Of a stretch of 25,000 bases of DNA, positions 9,489 through 17,278 are shown in pieces. The DNA lies in contig CAJNDS010002094.1 of assembly GCA_905221605.1 (NCBI GenBank), positions 452,501 to 477,500 on the forward strand, written 5' to 3'. Origin of the DNA: Symbiodinium natans (Eukaryota; Sar; Dinophyceae; Suessiales; Symbiodiniaceae). The number at the start of each line of letters is the position of its first letter. The first letter of the stretch is position 1. The position numbers and the translations under genes are program-made. The notes below the pieces were generated by a model. It had not been told where the DNA came from, searched no databases, and was given only the letters and a program-made list of their open reading frames with translations.

Positions 9489-9819
9489 GTGAAGGAAACC
9501 GATTTAGGGTTTTTAGGGTTTTGGGCTTTAGGGGTTAGGATTTTAGGGTTTTAGGGGTTAAGGGTTTTGGGGTTTCAGGGTTTTAGGGTTTTAGGGTTTT
9601 AGGGTTTTAGGGTTTTAGGGTTTTAGGGTTTAAATAAGGTTTAGGGTCCCCCCCCCAAACAACCCTCAAAGGCCCCAGTGTAAACACAACTCCAAGAAAC
9701 CCCGAAGCCAAAGCTCTCAACCCTAATCTTCCGACCCTCAACCCGAAAATCTAGATCCTGTATCCGAAACCTTGAACTCCCCAAACACCCCGAATTCCTT
9801 CAGACCCCTGACTCCCCAG
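9489..9819 (+). other. Inferred GT-AG intron with TTTTAGGG block
   Basis: It starts GTGAAG and ends CTCCCCAG. The 5' half holds G-strand telomere-like repeats. The 3' half holds degenerate C-strand words (ACCCTCAA, ACCCTAATC). No coding potential is seen inside. Confidence 0.4.
9500..9645 (+). repeat. TTTTAGGG octamer block
   Basis: From about 9578 to 9631 the unit is TTTTAGGG, eight bases, repeated about seven times; the 5' flank mixes octamers and heptamers. TTTTAGGG is the Chlamydomonas-type telomere unit, one T longer than the main unit here. Confidence 0.85.
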
Positions 9820-9973
9820 AAGCTCTTCTCTGCCCTCCCCCAAGCCCTCCGCCGATAAAAACAAGGAAGAGCGAAACAAAAAGCTCAAGCGACCACGCAA
9901 ACAAAGCCCCCGCCACAAGACCCTAAACTCTTTCCGTCAAAAGTCCTCGGAAGACAGGAGCCCCGAGTTATGA
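9820..9973 (+). CDS. Candidate exon, Lys/Arg/Ser-rich
   Basis: Beginning after CCCCAG with one base completing the GG left by 9488, the frame runs for 50 codons to a TGA at 9971-9973. It reads S-S-L-P-S-P-K-P-S-A-D-K-N-K-E-E-R-N-K-K and stays basic and Ser-rich, with R-H-K-T-L-N-S-F-R-Q and S-S-E-D-R-S-P-E-L near the end. It may end at the TGA, or at a donor before it (CGA|GTTATG). Such composition is typical of disordered or RS-like nuclear RNA-binding proteins, but I recognise no specific family. Phase-matched with 9401-9488. Confidence 0.42.
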
Positions 9974-9974
9974 A

Positions 9975-10050
9975 ACCCTAGCCCCTAAACCCGAAACCCG
10001 AAACCCGAAACCCTAAACCCTAAAAACCCTAAACCCTAAACCCTAAACCG
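9975..10050 (-). repeat. CCCTAAA/CCCGAAA block
   Basis: C-strand heptamers on the + strand, with three CCCGAAA variants followed by CCCTAAA units. They sit directly before the possible acceptor at 10070-10071. Confidence 0.8.
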
Positions 10051-10071
10051 CTCAAAGGGGGTCCAGCGTAG

Positions 10072-10111
10072 GAGGCAGCTGAGGCGGCCTCCTCTCCGAA
10101 GGCCAGGGCTT
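10072..10111 (+). CDS. Candidate short exon, Ala/Glu-rich (weak)
   Basis: GTAG|GAGGCAGC opens a frame reading E-A-A-E-A-A-S-S-P-K-A-R-A, ending at T|GTGTGGG where G-strand repeats begin. GC-rich third positions and flanking splice-like sites are the only support. Confidence 0.22.
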
Positions 10112-10163
10112 GTGTGGGTTTAGGGCTTAGGGGTTCAGGAAACCTCCAAAGATCACGTTCCCT

Positions 10164-10747
<584 letters not shown>

Positions 10748-10759
<12 letters not shown>

Positions 10760-10833
10760 GAATGGGGGTGCACATCTGCTGGCACAAGGCAGACCTGGCT
10801 GCACAAACTCCGCCGGCAGGCTCCGGCCCACGG
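10748..10833 (+). CDS. Candidate exon after CCCTCAA array (weak)
   Basis: An AG at 10746-10747 in the last repeat units can act as acceptor. The frame then reads L-N-P-R-M-G-V-H-I-C-W-H-K-A-D-L-A-A-Q-T and ends in phase 0 at CGG|GTTGTC, just before G-strand repeats. No family recognised. Confidence 0.22.
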
Positions 10834-10839
10834 GTTGTC

Positions 10840-10912
10840 CGGAGGTTGAGGGGTTGAGGGGGTTTAGGGTTCAGGGTTCAGGGTTCAGGGTTTAGGGTTT
10901 AGGGTTTAGCTG
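10840..10912 (+). repeat. Mixed TTGAGGG, TTCAGGG, TTTAGGG block
   Basis: G-strand heptamers on the + strand: TTGAGGG-type first, then three GGGTTCA units and four GGGTTTA units. Orientation is opposite to the CCCTCAA array 80 bp upstream. Confidence 0.85.
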
Positions 10913-10956
10913 TTGAAACGCTTTGGGGGGGAAATAGGGCTTGGGTCTTTTTCCAG

Positions 10957-10999
10957 GGCGGCACATGATGTTTTGAAGTCCTCCGGCGCTTTGATGGCC
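10957..10999 (+). CDS. Candidate short exon (weak)
   Basis: A good acceptor (TCTTTTTCCAG) is followed, after one base, by A-A-H-D-V-L-K-S-S-G-A-L-M-A and an in-frame TAG at 11000. It is either a terminal exon, an exon ending before the TAG, or chance. Another open frame continues to about 11060. Confidence 0.2.
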
Positions 11000-11120
11000 T
11001 AGAGGGCTCTGGTCAGGCTCGATGTGGCAAGGCACCTCAAGGGCCCTTCCCCAAACAATAGAATACCAACTGCTATCCTTTCCCGGTACCCTCCAAGAGT
11101 TCCCCATTACGCGGTACACA

Positions 11121-11346
11121 CCACAAACCCTAAACCCTCCACCCTAAACCCTAAACCCCCTAGGACGAACCCCACTTGCAATCTGGGCTTCAGGGCTTTT
11201 TGGATTCGCACTGTTGTTCTCCTTGAGCCGTAGGGTCCCCGAAATGTCCCGAACAAACCCGTGGTGAGCCGGTTGAGAGTTCAGAATAGGCTCCAGGGCT
11301 GAAGGTTCCCTAAACATCCCTAAACCCCAAACCCTAAACCCTAAAG
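11121..11346 (-). repeat. Scattered CCCTAAA blocks
   Basis: Short CCCTAAA runs lie at 11125-11160 and 11318-11346 with non-repeat sequence between. Nothing else was recognised. Confidence 0.7.
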
Positions 11347-11443
11347 GTTCAGGGTTTCGAGCCGAAGGCAAGGGTTCATTCAACAAGAAAGGCCAAGAAG
11401 CTTCCGCCTCCGAAGCCCTAAATGGGAGCTTGTTCTAAAGCAG

Positions 11444-11601
11444 GGCTTCTCTTCGATGGGATTCCTCTCTGCCAAGCAAAATTTGTGTCCCGGAAGGGAC
11501 ACGAATTTACAAAAAAGTGCCCAAGTCCTGAGCTGAGCCTCACCAGGAGCTGCACCAACCGAGCAGGCTCCGACTCTGCTGGGGAAGGGTTTGATGCCCT
11601 C
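11444..11601 (+). CDS. Candidate exon with strong GTAAGG donor
   Basis: The frame opens after AAGCAG (AG at 11442-11443, two leading bases) and runs about 52 codons to CTC|GTAAGG, donor at 11602, phase 0. It reads L-L-F-D-G-I-P-L-C-Q-A-K-F-V-S-R-K-G-H-E, then T-K-K-C-P-S-P-E-L and a Ser/Thr/Gly-rich tail ending G-E-G-F-D-A-L. Two Cys and a His lie within about 16 residues, but no known zinc-binding pattern is evident. The next island (11852) joins in phase. The exon contains an inverted repeat at 11479-11508. Confidence 0.45.
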
Positions 11602-11851
11602 GTAAGGCAGAGGGAGAGGGATGGCCATCAATCGAATTTCTGTATGTCCAGGTTCTGGTGTTTTTTTTTTCTGTATGTCCAGGTTCTGGTGTTTTTTTTC
11701 TGTATGTCCAGGTTCTGGTGTTTTTTTTTTGGGCCCCTGAACAAGACGCCAGTTCTTGTTGGTGGCCTTTCTATCGGGGATCGGTCTGTTTCTGGCCCAA
11801 TCGAGGGCTTAGGGTTTCGGATCCCCTGGATGGAGTGTGTTAAGGTCTCAG
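11602..11851 (+). other. Inferred GT-AG intron
   Basis: Starts GTAAGGC and ends GGTCTCAG, length 250, phase 0. It carries the ~30-bp tandem repeat. This intron does not show the TTTAGGG-then-CCCTAAA arrangement seen in others. Confidence 0.45.
11641..11730 (+). repeat. Three ~30-bp units with T runs
   Basis: Three copies of TGTATGTCCAGGTTCTGGTG followed by 8-10 T, starting at 11641, 11672 and 11701. Each unit also contains the self-complementary CCAGGTTCTGG. Confidence 0.95.
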
Positions 11852-11941
11852 GCCTCGACTCTCAGTGCACCTAGAAAGAGTTCCAAATCGGGCCCTACAC
11901 CCGAGTTTGGTTCTGTCACAAGCCCTAAACCCCCAGCCAAA
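11852..11941 (+). CDS. Candidate exon, Ser/Pro/Lys-rich
   Basis: Acceptor TCTCAG|G and donor AAA|GTAAGA bound exactly 30 codons, phase 0 on both sides, matching the phase of 11601. It reads A-S-T-L-S-A-P-R-K-S-S-K-S-G-P-T-P-E-F-G and ends S-P-K-P-P-A-K. The composition predicts a disordered linker. The frame also stays open past the donor to 12034, so an unspliced reading is possible. The GTAAGA donor makes splicing more likely. Confidence 0.45.
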
Positions 11942-12261
11942 GTAAGAAGTAGGCAAAGGCACCCCATTGACTTCCTTGGTTGCCGGGGAATGGCCCGCCT
12001 TCTGGCATGGGCGAAAGCACTGTTGCAACCCTGACATCCGAGTTTAGGGTAAGGTTTATTCGAGCCTAGATCTTGTCTTTCGGATGTGTGCGGTAGGGGG
12101 AAAGGGTAGGAGCAAAGACTGCTCAGAGTTTTTCTCTCCGAGTGCTATGGGCCCCTGAAATCCTAAGTCTCAAGCAACTCTGGGAGTAGTTTGTTGTTGC
12201 CGTGAAATCCACGCCGCATTCGCATGGAACCCTGGAGTCTCACCCAGACTTTTCCGTTCAG

Positions 12262-12299
12262 GATGATAGGAAGGCCGAGAAGAAAAGGAAGGATTCTAC
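12262..12299 (+). CDS. Candidate short exon, Lys-rich
   Basis: Acceptor CTTTTCCGTTCAG|G is followed in phase 0 by D-D-R-K-A-E-K-K-R-K-D-S-T. No GT donor lies nearby. A GA donor (AC|GATAAC) would give phase 2 and join the next island at 12568 in frame; otherwise the frame reaches TAA about 8 codons on. Phase 0 agrees with the end of 11852-11941. Confidence 0.35.
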
Positions 12300-12357
12300 G
12301 ATAACCCTGAGTTTCTTTTAAGGGGTATGCCCAAGGGGTACGTTGAAGATGTCTTAG

Positions 12358-12405
12358 AATGACTACTTGGAGGTTCATGGTACTTACAGCCCAATCACAC
12401 CATAA
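12358..12405 (+). other. Exon-like fragment sharing a 16-mer with 15168
   Basis: After CTTAG the frame reads N-D-Y-L-E-V-H-G-T-Y-S-P-I-T-P and stops at 12403-12405. The 16 bases TACTTGGAGGTTCATG recur exactly at 15168-15183 inside another exon candidate. It may be a paralogous or decayed exon. Confidence 0.25.
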
Positions 12406-12463
12406 ACCACTTAAATAAGCCCTTGAAGTGCCCTAATATGGCTATAATTGGGTAACAAGTTCT

Positions 12464-12556
12464 AAACCCCAAACCCTAAACCCTAAACCCTAAACCCTAC
12501 ACCCTACTACGCCCCACACCCTAAACCCTAAACCCTGAACCCCAAATCCCTAAACT
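12464..12556 (-). repeat. CCCTAAA block before an acceptor
   Basis: About twelve CCCTAAA-type units with several variants (CCCTACA, CCCTGAA), ending about ten bases before the CATTCAG acceptor at 12567. Confidence 0.85.
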
Positions 12557-12567
12557 CTGTCATTCAG

Positions 12568-12649
12568 TACCATGGACCTCCGAGTAGCCCAGAATTTCGC
12601 GCAGGCCCAGCGTCCCGTGGCCTCTGAGGCGAAGCCCGAGGTGGTGTCC
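12568..12649 (+). CDS. Candidate exon, or small ORF with Kozak-like ATG
   Basis: Bounded by CATTCAG and TCC|GTGAGC (donor 12650). With one leading base the frame reads T-M-D-L-R-V-A-Q-N-F-A-Q-A-Q-R-P-V-A-S-E, then A-K-P-E-V-V-S. Third positions are mostly G/C. The ATG at 12572 lies in ACCATGG, so this could be a first coding exon. Unspliced, it would be a 39-residue ORF ending at TGA 12689. No domain recognised. Confidence 0.38.
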
Positions 12650-12957
12650 GTGAGCCGGGGACCTGGTCCTCCCTCCCTGCTGGTTTGCTGAGGGTTTAGG
12701 GTTTAGGGTTTAGGGTTTAGGGTTTGGGGTTTAGGGTTTAGGGTTTAGGGTTTAGGGTTTAGGGGTAGGGAATGTGGGAGGCCCCTTATAGTTCCTTTCC
12801 GACATCGCTGAAGCTGAAACCCTAAGATAATATCCCAATGCCGCCCAAAACCCCAGAAAATCAACCCCCCTCTACCCTAAACCCTTAAAAACGGCCTGAA
12901 CCCTAGCCTAAACTTTAAGCTACCCTAAACCCTAAACCCTTACAAAGGGCAGTACAG
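12650..12957 (+). other. Inferred intron with TTTAGGG at 5', CCCTAAA at 3'
   Basis: It begins GTGAGC and ends CAGTACAG. Eleven TTTAGGG-type units fill 12690-12770. CCCTAAACC words occupy 12873-12946. The two blocks are complementary and lie about 40 and 10 bases from the splice sites. Confidence 0.4.
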
Positions 12958-13071
12958 GGCATCGAGCTTGGTAGGCCAGAGTGCCAAGGCCCAAGCCGGA
13001 CCGCCGCGGCGGCTTCCGAGACTGGGCCGGCGGAGGGCGGCCAAAGCGCCGCGCGGCGGCCCCGGCTTCAG
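12958..13071 (+). CDS. Candidate exon, Ala/Gly/Arg-rich, very GC-rich
   Basis: Following AGTACAG|G in phase 0, matching the donor at 12650, the frame reads G-I-E-L-G-R-P-E-C-Q-G-P-S-R-T-A-A-A-A-S and continues E-T-G-P-A-E-G-G-Q-S-A-A-R-R to about 13071. The right end is uncertain: possible GC donors follow, then G-strand repeats. Another frame of this GC-rich stretch is also open, so the frame choice rests on phase and composition. Confidence 0.33.
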
Positions 13072-13082
13072 GGCTGCAGGGC

Positions 13083-13222
13083 TTCAGGAGGCTTTAGGGG
13101 TTAGGGTTTAAGGTTCAGGGTTTCTGGGTTCTAGGGTTATAGGGTTATAGGGTTAGAGGGTTAGAGGGTTCGAGGGTTAGAGGGTTAGAGGGTTAGAGGG
13201 TTAGGTTATAAGGTTATAGGAC
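13083..13222 (+). repeat. GGGTTAGA / GGGTTATA octamer block
   Basis: TTTAGGG-like words pass into (GGGTTATA) and then about eight GGGTTAGA octamers at 13134-13203. These eight-base variants are distinct from the heptamers elsewhere. Confidence 0.85.
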
Positions 13223-13313
13223 GGGCAAGAAAGAGCCCATGGCCGGGGGAAAAGGGACCACAACAGACGGCACGGAGACCCTGCAACAGAGGCGGGGCCC
13301 AGGGGATGGAACT

Positions 13314-13322
13314 GGGGGGGGT

Positions 13323-13357
<35 letters not shown>
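13314..13357 (+). repeat. Poly-G: G8, T, G35
   Basis: Eight G, one T, then 35 consecutive G (13323-13357). Gly or Pro runs in frames across it are artefacts. Length is likely unreliable. C-rich sequence follows at 13388-13408. Confidence 0.9.
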
Positions 13358-13358
<1 letters not shown>

Positions 13359-13477
13359 CGAGGGAGTGGAGGAGAAGGCCGGCATCCCCACCCCCCCACC
13401 CCCCCCGTCCCTGCGCCCTGAAGCCTTGGCCGCATTCCCTGAAGCCTTAGCCGCAAGCCCAGGTCCTCCTTCCCCAG

Positions 13478-13544
13478 TGAGAGGGCCAAGAAGCCCAAGG
13501 ACAAGAAGGAGAGGGCCGAAGCCCAGACAGACTTGGACCTTTAA
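13478..13544 (+). CDS. Candidate exon, Lys/Glu-rich C-terminus
   Basis: After CTCCTTCCCCAG, one base then E-R-A-K-K-P-K-D-K-K-E-R-A-E-A-Q-T-D-L-D, Leu and TAA at 13542-13544. The AAG/GAG/GCC codons look like real coding sequence. The sequence CCA|GTGAGAGG also looks like a donor for a different frame upstream (two direct repeats of P-E-A-L-A-A at 13419-13455), so which side is exonic is open. Confidence 0.35.
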
Positions 13545-14025
13545 AGCTTAGGGTTTATGTTTTTGAGTTATTTTTATATTTCAAAAGAACTGTTTTTATG
13601 TTTTAGTTTTTTGCGAGGTTCAGGTTTCAGGGTTTAGGGATGTTAGGTTGTTTCTTTGCGGGAGTTAGCGGGTTTCAGGGTTCAGGGATCCGGGGCCTTG
13701 GGCTCTGAGGGGCTGAGGGGTTGTGAGGTTGGGGTTCCGGGGCTCGAAAATTCCGGGTTTAGAGGGGCCCGGCGCCCCCAAAACTCTGAAGCCCCCAACC
13801 CTTTAGGGTTCAGGGTCTTAGAACTTACTTTAAGGTGTTGAGGTATTTGAGGCGTTGGATGCTTTGAGGGGTTTAGGGTGCGAAGGTTTTGGAGGTCTGT
13901 GGGGTTTGGCTATTCTGGATGTTTCGGGTTCAGGGTGTAGCACTTTATAAGTTTGAGCGGTTTAGGATTTCTTTCGGGCCTCGCAGTTCTAAGGTGATTC
14001 GGGGCTTGGCGCACGATTTAGAACG
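13545..14025. other. Spacer with scattered G-strand words
   Basis: Non-repeat sequence with isolated GGGTTTA, GGGTTCA and TTAGGG words, mostly G-strand. No gene recognised. Confidence 0.4.
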
Positions 14026-14456
14026 CCTAAACCCTAAACCCTAAACCCTAAACCCTAAACCCTAAACCCTAAACCCTAAACCCTAAACCCTAAACCCTAA
14101 ACCCTAAACCCTAAACCCTAAACCCTAAACCCTAAACCCTAAACCCTAAACCCTAAACCCTAAACCCTATCCCTAAACCCTAAACCCTAAACCCTAAACC
14201 CTAAACCCTAAACCCTAAACCCTAAACCCTAAACCCTAAACCCTAAACCCTAAACCCTAAACCCTAAACCCTAAACCCTAAACCCTAAACCCTAAAACCT
14301 CAACCCTAAACCCTAAACCCTAAACCCTAAACCCTAAACCCTAAACCCTAAACCCTAAACCCTAAACCCTAAACCCTAAACCCTAAACCCTAAACCCTAA
14401 ACCCTAAACCCTAAACCCTAAACCCTAAACCCTAACCCTAAACCCTAAACCCTAAG
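14026..14456 (-). repeat. (CCCTAAA)~61 interstitial telomere array
   Basis: 430 bp of nearly perfect CCCTAAA, the longest pure telomere-type array here. Three blemishes only: CCCTAT near 14166, an AAAACCTCAACCC stretch at 14294-14306, and a six-base unit near 14434. It is flanked on both sides by non-repeat DNA, so it is interstitial. Confidence 0.98.
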
Positions 14457-14554
14457 CCGTTTCAAACCCTAAACAACCTTAAACCCTAAACCTTCAGCCC
14501 CTTAGGTGCCTTTGTCGAGGACTCCGGGTTCTTCACAGTCAATGGAGTCAAACT

Positions 14555-14741
14555 TGAACCCTAAACCCTAAACCCTAAACCCTAAAGCCTAAACCCTAAA
14601 CCCTAAACCCTAAACCCTTTCAAGGGGTTCTTGCAATTTACTTGCAAGCTGATATTCAGTTCGGGATCTGTATCCAGGATCCCAAAACTCAAGCCCTAAA
14701 CCCTAAACCTTAAACCCTAAACCCTGAACCCTGAACCCTAA
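14555..14741 (-). repeat. Two further CCCTAAA blocks
   Basis: About nine units at 14555-14617 and seven at 14693-14741, the latter with CCTTAAA and CCCTGAA variants. About 75 bases of non-repeat DNA lie between them. Confidence 0.9.
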
Positions 14742-14781
14742 GTGTACAACTGGGTCCGAGGGGCAAGGTCCCTCTAGTCAG

Positions 14782-14838
14782 GAGAAGAAGGCGAGGAAGG
14801 CGAAGCAAAAGAGACAACTCGAGGCCAGCCGAGATCTT
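14782..14838 (+). CDS. Candidate exon, Lys-rich helix
   Basis: Acceptor CCTCTAGTCAG|G opens phase 0: E-K-K-A-R-K-A-K-Q-K-R-Q-L-E-A-S-R-D-L, then CTT|GTCTTC as a possible donor in phase 0. If not spliced there, the frame continues F-L-D-F and stops near 14870. The composition resembles basic helices near nuclear localisation signals. No family assigned. Confidence 0.35.
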
Positions 14839-14883
14839 GTCTTCCTGGACTTTAGCTTTATAGGGCTTTAGGATCGTTTGGGA

Positions 14884-14967
14884 TGCACCCTAAGCCCCAA
14901 ACCCTAAACCCTAGCCCTAAACCCCAAACGCTACACCCCCCACCCCAAATCCTAAACCCCAAACCCA
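14884..14967 (-). repeat. Degenerate CCCTAAA block
   Basis: CCCCAAA, CCCTAAA, CCCTAGC and CCCCAAAC words in C-strand orientation. Confidence 0.75.
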
Positions 14968-15137
14968 AGCACGCCGAAAGGCTTGTCGGAAAATAGGGTT
15001 GGGAGGAAACCGCAAGGAGGTTCCCCGCTGCGCGTTCAGGGCTAGGATGCCCAGTAGTACCCTTATTCCCTTTTTTTTGGGGTTCTTATCCCATATAAAC
15101 CCCTATAACCCAAAAAGGTCGCCCTTTTTTCTCCTAG

Positions 15138-15287
15138 GTTACTGGGGAACCCAGAGGGAAATGTTCATACTTGGAGGTTCATGAGCTCATGGGTACTTCT
15201 AGGAAGGGGCAACCGTGGCGCAAATCTTACGGCACAGACGCCGCACCACAGGCGATATTGACGGATGGCTACCATACCTACTTCTAA
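15138..15287 (+). CDS. Candidate terminal exon, 49 codons
   Basis: Acceptor CTTTTTTCTCCTAG|G is among the best in the window. In phase 0 the frame reads V-T-G-E-P-R-G-K-C-S-Y-L-E-V-H-E-L-M-G-T, continues S-R-K-G-Q-P-W-R-K-S-Y-G-T-D-A-A-P-Q and ends D-G-Y-H-T-Y-F, TAA (15285-15287). It could be a last exon. The sequence is balanced and globular-looking rather than low complexity, but I do not recognise the family. It shares a 16-base identity with 12364-12379. Confidence 0.42.
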   Translation, partial: VTGEPRGKCSYLEVHELMGTSRKGQPWRKSYGTDAAPQAILTDGYHTYF

Positions 15288-15393
15288 GTACCCGTTTTCT
15301 GGAGTATTCAGGATGCAGGGGTTTAGCTTTCAGAGATTTATGGGGGGTTTGGTTCCGGCATGTTTGGGCATTGCGAGCGACTTTTCTCTGCAG

Positions 15394-15600
15394 GCCATCT
15401 TGTCTTTTATTTCATAGGCTTCTTGTTTTTTTTCTTCATAAACGGGCCAATAAATCGCAGCTCCCTTGAAACCATCTTGCTTGGAGTTGCAGTTGCTTGG
15501 GGAAGTTTGGGTTTCGGCATCCTGGGCCACGGCTCAGTGTTACCACCTCCACCGCTTGAGCGCTTTTGGTGCCCCCAAACCCAAGGCCCGAGAACCTCCA
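15394..15600 (+). CDS. Candidate hydrophobic exon (weak)
   Basis: After CTTTTCTCTGCAG with two leading bases the frame is open: H-L-V-F-Y-F-I-G-F-L-F-F-F-F-I, then a second hydrophobic stretch, L-E-T-I-L-L-G-V-A-V-A-W-G-S-L-G-F-G-I-L, followed by a Pro-rich tail. This would suggest two membrane segments. However, the first is largely a T run that could equally be an intron polypyrimidine tract. Confidence 0.22.
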
Positions 15601-15668
15601 ACCCTGAACCCCAAACCCTAAACCCTAAACTCTAAACCCTAAACCCTGAACCCCGAACCCTGAACCCA
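15599..15668 (-). repeat. CCCTAAA/CCCTGAA block
   Basis: Ten C-strand heptamers with CCCTGAA and CCCCGAA variants. Confidence 0.85.
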
Positions 15669-15670
15669 AA

Positions 15671-15907
15671 ATGCCTGAACCAGCCGTTTCGTCGCATGCC
15701 GTTTGGCTCGAGCACCCTCGCGTACGCGCATTGACACAGCCAGTGCGCCTCGGCACCCAAGCGTTCGCCCGAGACCCCTCAGCCCTCAAACCCTTGAACT
15801 TCGAGACAGAAAAACGGCTCCCTTGTCACCCAATCGGAAGAGCCTTTGGGCGCCAGACTGTGATACTCTTCCTAGGTAGGCTATTGGGACACCGTCTTGG
15901 AGCATAA
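15671..15907 (+). CDS. Candidate ORF or exon, 78 codons
   Basis: Opens at ATG 15671 directly after a CCCTAAA block and runs to TAA at 15905-15907. It reads M-P-E-P-A-V-S-S-H-A-V-W-L-E-H-P-R-V-R-A, then L-T-Q-P-V-R-L-G-T-Q-A-F-A-R-D and a C-terminal hydrophobic/basic part (V-I-L-F-L-G-R-L-L-G-H-R-L-G-A). No repeats inside. The flanking pattern (C-strand before, G-strand from about 16000 after) is like that of the other islands. No family recognised; it could be chance. Confidence 0.3.
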   Translation: MPEPAVSSHAVWLEHPRVRALTQPVRLGTQAFARDPSALKPLNFETEKRLPCHPIGRAFGRQTVILFLGRLLGHRLGA

Positions 15908-16000
15908 GGTTTACGGCTTAGAGGACTTGTGGTTTTCGGAAGGCGGGGTTCAGATGGTCTCCGGGCATGGGTAGGAACGGCCCAAGTAGGGAACCGTAAC

Positions 16001-16035
16001 GGTTTAGGGTTCAGGGATTAGGGTTGGGGTTTCTG
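16001..16035 (+). repeat. Short TTTAGGG-like block
   Basis: Four or five G-strand words: GGGTTCAGGG, ATTAGGG, TTGGGGTTT. Confidence 0.6.
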
Positions 16036-16213
16036 CAGGGCTTTTGGGTTTGCTGACTGTCAGGGTATTCAAAGTTGCTTTTGTTTTGGCTTTTTCTTGG
16101 GGGCTTTCGGGCTTGATTTGCATTGGGGCTCAAGGGTTCGGGGTTTGAGGCAGCTGAACAGTTTAGTGCCTCGTTCCATCCCCTTGCAACCTTTACTGTT
16201 TTATTTACAATAG

Positions 16214-16246
16214 AGACGATCCCGGAGGACCAAATTTCAGTATACG
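16214..16246 (+). CDS. Candidate micro-exon, Arg-rich (weak)
   Basis: TTATTTACAATAG is a plausible acceptor; R-R-S-R-R-T-K-F-Q-Y-T follows in phase 0 up to ACG|GTCCCT. Only 11 codons. Confidence 0.2.
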
Positions 16247-16318
16247 GTCCCTAAACAAAACCCTGGATCCTAAACACCCTCAGCCTCAAACCCTGGACCC
16301 TAAGCCCCGAACCCGGAG

Positions 16319-16365
16319 CCAAGGATTTGGGTGCGAGTTCCAATTCTTTGGACTGGGAACGGCAG
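16319..16365 (+). CDS. Candidate exon with CAG|GTGAGC donor
   Basis: Two leading bases, then K-D-L-G-A-S-S-N-S-L-D-W-E-R-Q, ending at a textbook donor at 16366 in phase 0. The acceptor (CCCGGAG) is poor. The frame also remains open through the donor to a TGA near 16461, so splicing here is not proven. Confidence 0.33.
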
Positions 16366-16381
16366 GTGAGCTTGGGCCTAG

Positions 16382-16485
16382 GACGGAACAGGAGCGTTTC
16401 AAATCCCTACGCCCTTGGTTTTAGGGGGGAGAGCAGGGATGAAGTGGTTGCTATGGTACTTTGAAAGGATCCAGAATGACAACTT
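16382..16485 (+). CDS. Candidate exon, hydrophobic C-terminal half
   Basis: After GGCCTAG|G the phase-0 frame reads D-G-T-G-A-F-Q-I-P-T-P-L-V-L-G-G-R-A-G, then M-K-W-L-L-W-Y-F-E-R-I-Q-N-D-N, meeting AACTT|GTAGGG at 16486 in phase 2, which fits 17279. The intron from 16366 would be only 16 bases, too short, so the true start is uncertain. AGCAG at 16443-16447 is an alternative acceptor. TTTAGGG-type words follow the donor. Confidence 0.33.
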
Positions 16486-16644
16486 GTAGGGGGTTAGGAT
16501 GTTTGGCCGCAGGGCCTACTCCCCTGAAGCCTTGTCTTAAGCCCCCTCCGCCCCCACCCCCACCCCAGCATCTGGATTTAGGGTTTTGAGCCCTAGATAC
16601 CCTGAAACCTGAAAGTGTTCCGGGCGCCGGGCATGGGAGACGGG

Positions 16645-16735
16645 GTTAGGTTAGGCTTTAGGGTTTAGGGTTTGGGGTTTAGGGTTTAGGGTTTAGGGTT
16701 TAGGGTTTAGGGTTTAGGGTTTAGGTTGGGGTTTC
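16645..16735 (+). repeat. TTTAGGG block
   Basis: About twelve G-strand heptamers, one TTTGGGG variant. It lies in the 5' part of the inferred intron 16486-17278. Confidence 0.9.
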
Positions 16736-16988
16736 GGGTTTCCTACGCTTCATGCTCTGAGCCCTGGATCCTGAATCTCAAAAGCCTACCCAACTCAGGC
16801 CCAAACTACACCTCAACAAGCCTTAAGAAGATTTCATGACCTCCCGAAGGCCCAATTCCGAAACTTCCCCGTCCTTTACCAGGGGAACTGTTAGGGTTTC
16901 GGGAGCCCTGAACCCCTCCCCCCCAGCAGGTGAACTACTGTTCCTGGGCAGTTCCAACAGTTTCGCGATGGGTCGGGGGCTTGGTGAG

Positions 16989-17213
16989 CCCTAAACCCCC
17001 TAAACCCCCTAAACCCCCTAAACCCCCTAAACCCCCTAAACCCCCTAAACCCCCTAAACCCCCTAAACCCCCTAAACCCCCTAAACCCCCTAAACCCCCT
17101 AAACCCCCTAAACCCCCTAAACCCCCTAAACCGCCTAAACCGCCTAAACCCCCTAAACCCCCTAAGCCCCCTAAACCCCAAACCTAAACCCCAAGCCCTA
17201 AACCCTAAACCCC
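16989..17213 (-). repeat. (CCCCCTAAA)~21 nonamer array
   Basis: Nine-base unit with two extra C relative to the heptamer, about 21 copies to 17178 with a few CCGCCTAAA variants, then ordinary CCCTAAA words. Because the unit is nine bases, each frame encodes a fixed tripeptide (Lys-Pro-Pro on +, Arg-Gly-Phe on -), which produces false long ORFs. Confidence 0.95.
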
Positions 17214-17278
17214 CAAGGACAAGGTTGTGAGCCGGCAAACCCCATCGAAGGCACAGGCGTACCCCTCAACCCACGCAG

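Noticed and set aside
13206-13504. Poly-Pro and poly-Gly open frames around the G35 run
   Set aside because: They are produced by homopolymer runs and conflict with each other on both strands.
14026-14456. A true chromosome end
   Set aside because: The array is flanked on both sides by unrelated sequence with exon-like islands, and other blocks lie in both orientations, so it is interstitial.
16891-17238. Lys-Pro-Pro frame on + and Gly-Phe-Arg frame on -
   Set aside because: Both are translations of the nine-base CCCCCTAAA array. They have no non-repeat coding core.
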